NCBI GenBank assembly: GCA_965203135.1
Contig: CBDBBO010000001.1
Coordinates: 682,001 to 746,000, forward strand
Source of the DNA: CATOSD01 sp965203135
GTDB lineage: Bacteria; Chloroflexota; Dehalococcoidia; Lucifugimonadales; CATOSD01
Direction: 5' to 3'
DNA: 64,000 bases
The notes beneath the pieces were generated by a model. That model made no database searches. It was not told where the DNA came from and saw only the letters and a list, made by a program, of their open reading frames with translations. Shown piece by piece: positions 16,993-24,692 of the stretch; positions within the stretch are counted from its first letter, which is position 1; the number at the start of each line of letters is the position of its first letter. The position numbers and the translations under genes were made by a program.

Positions 16993-17003
16993 CGTGCGAC
17001 CTC
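16990..17003 (-). promoter_or_regulatory. recF ribosome binding site with ATC initiation codon
   Basis: Minus-strand sequence GAGGT-CGCACG-ATC: a good Shine-Dalgarno sequence at optimal spacing before ATC, where homologues have their initiator Met. It decides the recF start and suggests initiation at a rare near-cognate codon, or a single-base change from ATG. Confidence 0.6.
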
Positions 17004-17071
17004 AGCCCGCCCATTCCTGTCGTGGCTGCCAGGCAATCACCCAACCTTGGCCTGGCGCAGACGGCCTGGCT

Positions 17072-19102
17072 TCAGGCGTCGTCCTCCGGGAATCCTCTGT
17101 CGGCCAGGGCCAGGAACTCATCCTCGTCGACCACCCTCACGCCCAGTTCCTGCGCGTCCTGCAGCTTGGAGCCGGCGTCCTGACCCGCGATCAGGTAGTC
17201 GGTGCGGCGGCTGACGCTGCCACTGACGGCGCCGCCCAGTTCTTTGACTCTGCCCTCGATCTGGGAGCGGCTGAAGCTCTGCAGCCTTCCGGTCACCACG
17301 AACCGCAGGCCCTTGAACGGTTGCTCAGACGGCTCGGCGGGGGCATCGTCGGCAAGGCGCACGCCGGCGGATCGCAGCTTTTCTATGACGCGCAGGTTGC
17401 CCTCGGCGCCGAAGTAGACTACTACGTTCTCGGCGATCTTCGGTCCTATGGTCGGGACCGACTCTAAGTCCTCTTGGGTAGCGGCGCTCAGCGCATCGAT
17501 AGTCGGGAAATGCCGGGCGAGCAGCTCGGCCACCTCGGAGCCGACGTGCCGAATACCGAGCGCCGAGACGAGGCGTGCGAGCGGACGCTGCTTGCTTCGC
17601 TCCACCGCCGCCAGCAGGTTCGTGACACTCTTCTCGGCCATGCGGTCGAGTTCCAGGAGCGCGTCCTTATTCAGCGTGTAAAGATCGGCTACGTCGGCAA
17701 CTATCCCTTGCTCAACGAGCATCTGCACCTGCTTGCCGCCCAGACCCTCGATGTCCATGGCGCCTCTGCTCACGAAGTGTTCCAGCGAGCGGACGAGCTG
17801 CTCCGAGCACGAGGCGTTGACGCAGTAGGACATGGCCTCGTCTTCGGGCCGTGCCACGGGCTGGCCGCACTTGGGACATTCGAGAGGAAACTCAGGCGGC
17901 GCTTCATCCCCGTTTCGGCGGTCGGCGATGGCGGCGACTATCTGGGGGATCACCTCGCCGGCGCGCTCTACTATCACCCAGTCGCCTACGCGCAGGTCCT
18001 TGGAGCGCACATAGTCCTCGTTGTGGAGCGTTGCCTGCTTGACGGTGGCGCCGTTGATGTCCACGGGTTCGAGCACGGCGTAGGGGTTGATGCTGCCCGT
18101 GCGGCCCACGTTGAAGCGCACGTCGAGCAGACGAGTCACCGACTGCGTGGCAGGGAACTTGTAGGCTACGGCCCAGCGCGGCTCGCGGCCTACGACGCCC
18201 AGGTGGGTCTGGTAGTCGAAGCGATTGATCTTGACAACGACGCCGTCTGCGGCGACATCAAGCTCCTCGGCCTGCTCGACCCACTGCCGATAGTAGTCCA
18301 CGACCTGCTGAGGGGTGGACACCAGGCGGTTGTGATCGCTCACCTTGAAACCCAGTTCCCTAAGGAATTGCAGGGTGTCCCAGTGAGTGTCGGGAGCGGC
18401 GCCAGGCTCCGTGTCTCCGAGCGAGTAGATGAATATGTCCAGCGGACGGGTGGCGGTCGCGCGCGGGTCCAGCTGGCGCAGCGAGCCGGCCGCGGTGTTC
18501 CGCGGGTTGGCGTAGGCGGGTTCCCCCCGTGCGACGCGATCTTCGTTGAACTTGGAGAACAGAGACTTGGGGAAGTACACCTCACCGCGCACCTCCATCT
18601 GTGTGGGAGGGCAGCCACTCAGCAGCCGAAGCGGTATGCTCCTTATGGTGCGCAGGTTCGAGGTCACGTTTTCGCCGACCAGCCCGTTGCCCCGGGTGGA
18701 ACCCTGGACGAACCGACCGTTCTCGTAGGTAAGCGCCACGGCGAGCCCGTCAAACTTCAGCTCGCACACCAGCTCGAAGTCGTCTCGCTCCAACAGGGCC
18801 GCTACACGGCGATGCCAGGCGTAGAATTCCTCCTCGTCGAAGGCGTTAGAAAGGCTCAACATCGGCCGGGCGTGCTCCACAGGCTCGAAGCCCTCCGCCG
18901 GCTCCGCGCCCACACGCTGCGTCGGCGATTCCGGGGTAACGAGGTCCGGGTACTCCCGCTCCAGTTCGCGCAGTTCCTTCATAAGCGCGTCGTACTGACC
19001 GTCCGCGATTTCGGGGCGGTCCAGCACGTAGTAGAGGTAGTTGTGGTGGTCTATCTGCGCCCGCAGTTCCTGAGCTCGCGCCTGTGCGGTGGTCATCGCC
19101 AT
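17072..19102 (-). CDS. ligA: NAD-dependent DNA ligase
   Basis: The 676-residue enzyme has the full domain set. Domain Ia contains HHNYLYYVLDRPEIADGQYD. The adenylation domain has catalytic Lys116 in CELKFDGLAV. Then come an OB fold, a Cys4 zinc finger (CPKCGQP...CVNASC), helix-hairpin-helix repeats and a C-terminal BRCT domain (about 600-676). It seals nicks using NAD+. The start is placed at ATG 19102 after GGGGTGAG; the in-frame ATG at 19183 would add 27 residues outside the family pattern. recF follows 79 nt downstream. Confidence 0.95.
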   Translation of the reverse strand: MAMTTAQARAQELRAQIDHHNYLYYVLDRPEIADGQYDALMKELRELEREYPDLVTPESPTQRVGAEPAEGFEPVEHARPMLSLSNAFDEEEFYAWHRRVAALLERDDFELVCELKFDGLAVALTYENGRFVQGSTRGNGLVGENVTSNLRTIRSIPLRLLSGCPPTQMEVRGEVYFPKSLFSKFNEDRVARGEPAYANPRNTAAGSLRQLDPRATATRPLDIFIYSLGDTEPGAAPDTHWDTLQFLRELGFKVSDHNRLVSTPQQVVDYYRQWVEQAEELDVAADGVVVKINRFDYQTHLGVVGREPRWAVAYKFPATQSVTRLLDVRFNVGRTGSINPYAVLEPVDINGATVKQATLHNEDYVRSKDLRVGDWVIVERAGEVIPQIVAAIADRRNGDEAPPEFPLECPKCGQPVARPEDEAMSYCVNASCSEQLVRSLEHFVSRGAMDIEGLGGKQVQMLVEQGIVADVADLYTLNKDALLELDRMAEKSVTNLLAAVERSKQRPLARLVSALGIRHVGSEVAELLARHFPTIDALSAATQEDLESVPTIGPKIAENVVVYFGAEGNLRVIEKLRSAGVRLADDAPAEPSEQPFKGLRFVVTGRLQSFSRSQIEGRVKELGGAVSGSVSRRTDYLIAGQDAGSKLQDAQELGVRVVDEDEFLALADRGFPEDDA

Positions 19103-19268
19103 GATGTGCTCACCCCTGGGCCGGCCCGCGGCCACGTTCGACGCGGGCCGATTCTTAGGTCTTTGGGGATAAGTATAAGCCATACCCCTCGAAAGACGCT
19201 TGCTCTAGACTATCCCCCATTTGGTGGATATACTTTTGCGGACACAACAGATTGCTTGGAGAGCCGCA

Positions 19269-20189
19269 TTGCCCCAGTCAAAAGAGTACGAGGAGTTCGT
19301 GGCGAAGTATCCCCCGCTCGGCGCCATCGGCAACACGCCGATGGTGGGGCTGGACTTGTCCATCGACGTGGGGGACGCGACGGTTAGCGCCAAGTGCGAG
19401 CACCTGAACCCCGGCGGGTCGATAAAAGACCGGCCCGTGCTCAGAATGCTGGTGGAAGCCATCCTGTCGGGCGAACTGACCAGGGAGAAGTCCATCATCG
19501 ACGCGACCTCCGGCAACGCGGGTATCGCCTACGCGATGATAGGCGCTGTGCTCGGCTACAGGGTAACGCTGGTGATGCCCGAGAACGCCAGCGAAGAGCG
19601 CAAGAAGCGGCTGCTGGCGCACGGGGCCGAGATAATCTACACGGACCCGATGCTTGGGTACGATGAGTCGCTGTACGAGGTGAAGCGGCGCTATGAGCAA
19701 TCGCCGGATTCCTACTTCTACTGCGACCAGTACAGCAACCGCTTCAACCCGCAGGCCCACTACGACACCACCGCGGAAGAAATACTCGAGCAGACGCCCG
19801 ACATAACACACCTGGTGGCGGGCGTCGGCACGGGCGGCACCATTTCAGGCGTGGGCAAACGGCTCAAGGAGCACAACCCGAACACCCGGGTCATCAGCAT
19901 CAACCCGCCGGAGTGGCCCGGCGTCGAGGGCCTCAAACCATTGGGCGAGGGGCACATAATCCCGGAGACGCTGGACTGGTCGGTGGTGGACGAGATGCTG
20001 GACGTGGACGTGGACCGCTCCTACGAGATGTCGCGACGTCTTGCCGCGGCGGGGCTGTTCGCCGGCCAGTCTTCGGGGGCCTACATCGAGGGCGCATACC
20101 AGGTAGCGGCGCGGGAGCGTGGCGGCCACGTGGTGACTATCTTCAACGACATTGGCGAGCGCTACTTCAGCACCGGCATGTGGGGATAG
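19269..20189 (+). CDS. PLP-dependent cysteine synthase family protein
   Basis: The roughly 306-residue fold-type II PLP enzyme has the PLP lysine in GGSIKDRP. TSGNAGIAYAM binds the substrate carboxylate, and the phosphate-binding glycine loop is GTGGTISGVGK. QSSGAY near the C-terminus holds the Ser that contacts the pyridine nitrogen. The reaction is probably O-acetyl- or O-phosphoserine sulfhydrylation to cysteine; cystathionine beta-synthase-type activity is an alternative, although the regulatory CBS domains are missing. The start is set at TTG 19269 with GGAGAG 5 nt upstream; TTG 19221 would add 16 residues. It diverges from ligA and converges on gyrB. Confidence 0.85.
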   Translation: MPQSKEYEEFVAKYPPLGAIGNTPMVGLDLSIDVGDATVSAKCEHLNPGGSIKDRPVLRMLVEAILSGELTREKSIIDATSGNAGIAYAMIGAVLGYRVTLVMPENASEERKKRLLAHGAEIIYTDPMLGYDESLYEVKRRYEQSPDSYFYCDQYSNRFNPQAHYDTTAEEILEQTPDITHLVAGVGTGGTISGVGKRLKEHNPNTRVISINPPEWPGVEGLKPLGEGHIIPETLDWSVVDEMLDVDVDRSYEMSRRLAAAGLFAGQSSGAYIEGAYQVAARERGGHVVTIFNDIGERYFSTGMWG

Positions 20190-20255
20190 CGGGTACCCTT
20201 ACTCCGCCTCTCGCCGCCGCCTCGGCTATATCCTCATCAACGGTGCTTCCGGAGC

Positions 20256-22229
20256 CTACACGTCCAGGTTGTTGACCTCGAGCGCGTGGGTCTGGATGAA
20301 GTTCCGGCGCGGCGCTACTACGTCGCCCATAAGCATCGAGAAAACGTTGTCGGCCTCGGCGGCGTCGGTGATCGACACCCGTAGCAGCGTGCGCTCTTCG
20401 GGGTCCATGGTGGTCTCCCAGAGCTGCTCGGCGTTCATTTCGCCCAGTCCCTTGTAGCGTTGAATGGATACATTGCGACGGCCTTTGAGCTGCGTGAGTA
20501 TGCCTTCTCGCTCGCCCTCGCTGTAGGCGTAGTGTTCCTGTCTGCCGCTGGCTATCTTGTACAGAGGCGGCTGGGCAATGTAAAGGTGACCGCGGTTGAT
20601 GAGCGGCTCCATGTGTCGGAAGAAGAAGGTCAACAGCAGCGTTCTGATGTGGGAGCCGTCCACGTCGGCGTCTGTCATGATGATTATGCGGTGATAGCGC
20701 AGCTTGGCGAGGTTGATGTCGTCGTCGAGGCCCGCACCTATGGCGGTAATCATGGCTCTTATGGCGTCATGGCTCAGAATCTTGTCCGCGCGGGCTTTCT
20801 CCACGTTCAGAATCTTGCCCCACAGCGGTAGCACGGCTTGCGTCCTGCGATCCCGGCCCATCTTTGCCGTGCCGCCGGCGGAGTCGCCCTCCACGAGGTA
20901 GAGCTCACACAGTTCGGGGTTCTTCTCCGAGCAGTCGGCCAGCTTGCCGGGCAAGCCGCCGCCCTCCATGGCGTTCTTGCGGATGATGAGGTCGCGCGCC
21001 TTTCGTGCCGCCTCTCGCGCGCGCTGGGCGGTCAGGCACTTTTCGATGATTCGTCGGGCGTCCTGCGGATGGTCTTCCAGGTAGTACTGCACCGCCTCGG
21101 CCACCACGCTTTCGACCTGGTTTCGCACCTCGGGATTGCCGAGCTTGGTCTTGGTCTGTCCCTCGAACTGCGGATCAGTGAGCTTGACCCCTACCACGGC
21201 GGTCAGCCCCTCGCGTGTCTCCTCTCCCGCCAGGTTCGATTCGTTTTCCTTGATCAGATTCTGCTTGCGTCCGTAGTCATTGAGTACGCGGGTCAGCGCC
21301 GAGCGGAAGCCGGTCAGGTGCGAGCCGCCGTCTACGGTGTTGATGCAGTTGGCGAACGAGTGAACGAACTCGGTGAAGCTGTCGTTGTACTGGAGGGCGG
21401 CTTCTACGATGGTGCCGTTCACCTGCTTCTCGACGTATATCGGGTCCTTGTGCAGCACGTCGCGGCTCCGGTTGAGATTGCGGACGAAGCTGGACATGCC
21501 GCCTTCGAAGTAGTAGGTCACGTCGTTCTTGGGCCACCTGTCAGGGTCGAAGTCGCTGCGGAAGTGTATCTCGAGGCCCTTGTTCAGATATGCCATCTCC
21601 TTGAAACGTTGAGCCAGTGTGGAGAACTCGAATTGGATTAGCTCGAAAATGTCGGCGTCCGCCGTGAACGTTACGCGCGTGCCAGTGCGGTCGCGTTCGC
21701 TCCTGTCCAGATCGCGGGAGGACAGGTCGGTGGTGCGTTCACCGCGGCAGAACTCCTGGCTGAACACCTTGCCGTCCCTGTACACCTCTACTGTGAGCCG
21801 GGTAGACAAGGCGTTGACGACCGAAGCGCCGACCCCGTGAAGGCCGCCGGACACGGCGTAGGCCTTGCCGCCGAACTTGCCGCCGGCGTGAAGAGTGGTC
21901 ATCACGGTCTCGACGGCCGATATGCCGGTCGCCGGATGAATGTCGACGGGAATGCCACGCCCATCGTCCTCGATGCGTACCTCGCCGTCGGGGGAGATAT
22001 AGATTTCGACACGAGAGCAGAATCCGGCCATAAACTCGTCGACGCTGTTGTCCACAACCTCGTAGATCAGGTGGTGCAGACCGCGTTGGTCGGTGCTGCC
22101 GATGTACATGCCCGGGCGCCGCCGCACGGCTTCCATGCCGCCGAGAACCTGGATGTCGCTTGCCGTGTACCAACTGGACGCGCCGTTGGCGCCGTTGTTG
22201 TTGGCGCCGTTACGGTGTTCACTTGCCAT
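20256..22229 (-). CDS. gyrB: DNA gyrase subunit B
   Basis: The 657-residue GyrB-type topoisomerase subunit has the GHKL ATPase domain (VVDNSVDEFMAG, DDGRGIPVDIH, GLHGVGASVVNALS), a transducer domain, and the TOPRIM motifs EGDSAGG and DADVDGSHIRTLLLTF. The C-terminus ends in the conserved RRNFIQTHALEVNNLDV. With GyrA, which is not in the window, it introduces negative supercoils. Start ATG 22229 has GGAG upstream; ATG 22259 is less likely. No large insertion of the proteobacterial type is present. Confidence 0.96.
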   Translation of the reverse strand: MASEHRNGANNNGANGASSWYTASDIQVLGGMEAVRRRPGMYIGSTDQRGLHHLIYEVVDNSVDEFMAGFCSRVEIYISPDGEVRIEDDGRGIPVDIHPATGISAVETVMTTLHAGGKFGGKAYAVSGGLHGVGASVVNALSTRLTVEVYRDGKVFSQEFCRGERTTDLSSRDLDRSERDRTGTRVTFTADADIFELIQFEFSTLAQRFKEMAYLNKGLEIHFRSDFDPDRWPKNDVTYYFEGGMSSFVRNLNRSRDVLHKDPIYVEKQVNGTIVEAALQYNDSFTEFVHSFANCINTVDGGSHLTGFRSALTRVLNDYGRKQNLIKENESNLAGEETREGLTAVVGVKLTDPQFEGQTKTKLGNPEVRNQVESVVAEAVQYYLEDHPQDARRIIEKCLTAQRAREAARKARDLIIRKNAMEGGGLPGKLADCSEKNPELCELYLVEGDSAGGTAKMGRDRRTQAVLPLWGKILNVEKARADKILSHDAIRAMITAIGAGLDDDINLAKLRYHRIIIMTDADVDGSHIRTLLLTFFFRHMEPLINRGHLYIAQPPLYKIASGRQEHYAYSEGEREGILTQLKGRRNVSIQRYKGLGEMNAEQLWETTMDPEERTLLRVSITDAAEADNVFSMLMGDVVAPRRNFIQTHALEVNNLDV

Positions 22230-22490
22230 AGAAAGCTCCTGGCATGCCTCCGGCCGCAACCCTCATCCCTTGCCGTCGGCTGTTACATCGGGAACGTCGG
22301 CCCTGTTGGAGGCCGCGCAGTGCGAAACTAATGTTCTTTCCTTATTCCGTTGCTAAGGATAGGACGGTGGCATGAATATCGTTAGAGAGGGGCTGGAAAC
22401 GTGGTCCAGCGGACAGATGAGAGCGGCCTGAAACGTGCCGCTCCAGCTACCCAATTGTATCATCAACATAGGCCCAATTCAATGAAATCC

Positions 22491-22652
22491 GCGCCAGCGC
22501 CAGGGCAATCGCATTTAAGGCCCACTGCGATTCCAACGACGTTAAGACAAGCCCATAACGCTCCGTAGCTGTCGTTTCGGCGGAGGCCGAAACCTGGAAT
22601 CTGGCGAATTCAACGTCCTGACATCTAAATGCGATTGCCCTGGCGCCAGCGC
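22491..22652. repeat. Inverted repeat pair, MITE-like
   Basis: Arms of 27 nt at 22491-22517 and 22626-22652 are inverted copies with 25 of 27 positions matching (core GGGCAATCGCATTTA). They enclose 108 nt without a gene. A 162-nt element with terminal inverted repeats fits a miniature inverted-repeat element. No target-site duplication was evident. Confidence 0.6.
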
Positions 22653-22934
22653 CGGAAGGGTTCCGCGCCGTTGTCATGCGACGCATCGCAAATGTGCGGG
22701 GAGGCGTCCGCGACGCCACACTTCCCCATTCCAACTCCGACGCTACCTGTCAAACCGTAGACACTTCAATGTGTTTTTGGGTCAAGATTTTGGCAAAATG
22801 GCCAGGCTGATCGAGCCGGACACGGGTCGCGACGCGCCTGTCTCTCAGAACGCGGCCCATTCTTGATTGCATCTCAGCGTCCGTAGCGGCTGCGGAGACG
22901 GACAAAACTGAGCTCCACTGGTCTCTTAAAGCTA

Positions 22935-22964
22935 TTTTCAAGCTCGTTATAGTCGTCGTATAAT
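22935..22964 (+). promoter_or_regulatory. Sigma70-like promoter for the plsY-like gene
   Basis: TTTTCA (22935-22940), an 18-nt spacer and a perfect TATAAT (22959-22964) stand in an otherwise GC-rich stretch, about 80 nt before the gene. Confidence 0.5.
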
Positions 22965-23042
22965 TGGGGTGCGCCGCTTCCGCGCGATCGGCGAGTGGGC
23001 GCCCGTCTTTCAAGCACTACCAGACAGGGAGCGACACGCGCA

Positions 23043-23723
23043 TTGAACTTCGATCCGTCCTTCACGACTGTGCCGGTCCTGCTGCTTGCGACGGTGATTG
23101 GCTACCTGCTCGGCGCGCTGCCCATCGCCGACAGGGTTAGCCGACGCCGCGGCGTCGACATCTTCTCCACCGGGACGGGGCTCGCGGGCGCGACCAACGT
23201 GCGGCGGCAGGTGGGTAAGGTTCCGAGCGCCATCGTGGTGCTGGGCGACTTCGCGAAGGGCGCGCTTTCCGTGATAGCGGCCGACCTGCTGGGCGTGGAT
23301 AAGGGGAGCGTCTGGATTCTGCTGCCGGCGGCGGCGGCCATCGTCGGCCACTGGAAGTCGGTGTTCACCGGCTTTCGCGGCGGCGACGCGCTGGTGACGC
23401 TCGGCGGAGTCATAATCGCGCTGTTCCCCATCCAGGGCTTTATAAGCGTGGCCGTCGCAGTCGCGATAGCGCTGGCCGCGCAGAGGCTGCCGTTCTCTTC
23501 GCTTCTCAACATCGTCTTCGGCTACCTCACGCTCGCTATCCTCAACTACAACTACTTCGTCCCGCTTGGGCACCCTGAGTTGACCCTGGGCGTGGGCGGC
23601 CTGTGCGCGATGGTGCTGGCCTATGCCATACGCGGCCACGTGGGCCGGCGTAGGCTGAGCGACGACTGGGAAGAGTCCGGAGACGCGAGCGCGGCGAACA
23701 ACCAGCCCGAGGGCCAGGGCTGA
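23043..23723 (+). CDS. Glycerol-3-phosphate acyltransferase PlsY-like membrane protein
   Basis: The roughly 226-residue protein has at least five hydrophobic segments arranged as in PlsY, which acylates glycerol-3-phosphate from acyl-phosphate. The first motif is GTGLAGATNVRR where PlsY has GSGNxGATN. The second is GFRGGDALVT where PlsY has GFKGGKGVAT. GATNV is kept, but the Asn of the first motif and the second Lys of the glycine-rich loop are replaced. Identity as a PlsY homologue is good; full catalytic competence is uncertain. Start TTG 23043 is preceded by GGGAG at a long spacing; GTG 22995 is an alternative. It ends 12 nt from the convergent DUF4340 gene. Confidence 0.75.
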   Translation: MNFDPSFTTVPVLLLATVIGYLLGALPIADRVSRRRGVDIFSTGTGLAGATNVRRQVGKVPSAIVVLGDFAKGALSVIAADLLGVDKGSVWILLPAAAAIVGHWKSVFTGFRGGDALVTLGGVIIALFPIQGFISVAVAVAIALAAQRLPFSSLLNIVFGYLTLAILNYNYFVPLGHPELTLGVGGLCAMVLAYAIRGHVGRRRLSDDWEESGDASAANNQPEGQG

Positions 23724-23735
23724 CCCGGCGGGCGC

Positions 23736-24692
23736 CTAGCCTCCGTCCTCCGACGTCAACTCCTCGCGCGAAAGCAGCAGCAGGTCCAGCAGGTTGCGGT
23801 TCACCAAGAACACCGTGTTGCGCACGGGGGTCTTCACGTAGTAGGACAGGTCGTCGCGCTCGAGCACCCTGATGCGCGTGGTGGGGTTGGAGGCGCCGCT
23901 CCTGGTGACAATTCTCACGGACGCGGTGGGGTTGTCGAACCGCAGCCCCTCGGCCTCCTCGGCGGTGGCGAATCCCTCCGCAAACAGCAGCTCGACGACC
24001 CGTAGCACGGAGTCGACCAGCGCCAGGTCCGCGGGCACCTCCCCGGATTCGTCACGCACCACCCAGTCGGCGCCGGTGAACGTGAGATCGAACTGCTCGT
24101 CCGCATACTCGAAGGTCAAGGTCTCGATCTCGGACCTGGGGATATTCAGTATCACGGGATCGAGCCAGCCATCAGGCAGGGAGTCGAAAATGTCGCCGGC
24201 CGAAATCGGGCTTGGACAGGGTATGCCGTAAACTTCGTCTTTGCCAAAGCGACGCACGTAGCACAGGCCAACGTCCGGGCTCCAGGTGCCTACCAGCAGC
24301 TTCTCCTGCTCGAAATCGCCCAGGAAGAACGACACCACGGTGGCGTTGGCGTCGGCAACCCCCATGCGCTCGTGATTGCTGGGGTTCATGGCGATGAGTT
24401 GCGCAATGTTCTCGATGTCGGACACGGCCTGCCACAGTGCGTCGAGCTTGGGCTGGAACGCCGGCTGGTTGTTGATCGTCCAGGGCGCACCCTCGCCGCG
24501 CCGTTCCAGCGTCGCCTCCAGGCCGTCCTGCGGCGTGGAGATCCTCACCCTGTTGACCACGTCCTGCGATATGGGCAGCAGCCCCGACAACACCACTTCC
24601 TCGGGCTCGGACGTAACGACGCGTACGACGAGGCCCGCGACCGCGATCGCGACGAGAAGGGCCAGGACCGCGATCAACTGCCTGCTATTCAT
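23736..24692 (-). CDS. DUF4340-type membrane-anchored protein of an ABC system
   Basis: The 318-residue protein has one N-terminal TM segment (about 5-26) and a large extracytoplasmic part with repeated strand-rich units, including DGLEATLERRGEGAPWTIN, FDLTFTGADWVVRDE and LSYYVKTPVRNTVFLVN, typical of DUF4340. The gene overlaps the end of the GldF-GldG fusion gene by 8 nt, and the same arrangement (ATPase, permease plus GldG, DUF4340) is common in bacteria that do not glide. It is probably the third, extracytoplasmic component of that exporter. Its molecular role is unknown. Confidence 0.8.
   Translation of the reverse strand: MNSRQLIAVLALLVAIAVAGLVVRVVTSEPEEVVLSGLLPISQDVVNRVRISTPQDGLEATLERRGEGAPWTINNQPAFQPKLDALWQAVSDIENIAQLIAMNPSNHERMGVADANATVVSFFLGDFEQEKLLVGTWSPDVGLCYVRRFGKDEVYGIPCPSPISAGDIFDSLPDGWLDPVILNIPRSEIETLTFEYADEQFDLTFTGADWVVRDESGEVPADLALVDSVLRVVELLFAEGFATAEEAEGLRFDNPTASVRIVTRSGASNPTTRIRVLERDDLSYYVKTPVRNTVFLVNRNLLDLLLLSREELTSEDGG

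Larger units (their letters stand above)
22230..23042. other. Gene-free stretch with an inverted repeat pair
   Basis: The 813-nt spacer between divergent gyrB and plsY-like genes contains no convincing gene; the small reading frames here lack ribosome sites and family resemblance. It holds an inverted repeat pair at 22491-22652 and a sigma70-like promoter at 22935-22964 facing right. Confidence 0.6.

Noticed and set aside
17474..19387. 637-codon open frame antisense to ligA
   Set aside because: The opposite strand encodes a complete, motif-rich ligase; the antisense product has no recognisable motif or ribosome site.
22447..22734. Small frame on the minus strand near gyrB
   Set aside because: It is created largely by the two inverted repeat arms and has no ribosome site.
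22750..23013. 87-codon frame antisense to the plsY-like promoter region
   Set aside because: No family resemblance and it overlaps the better supported rightward promoter and gene start.
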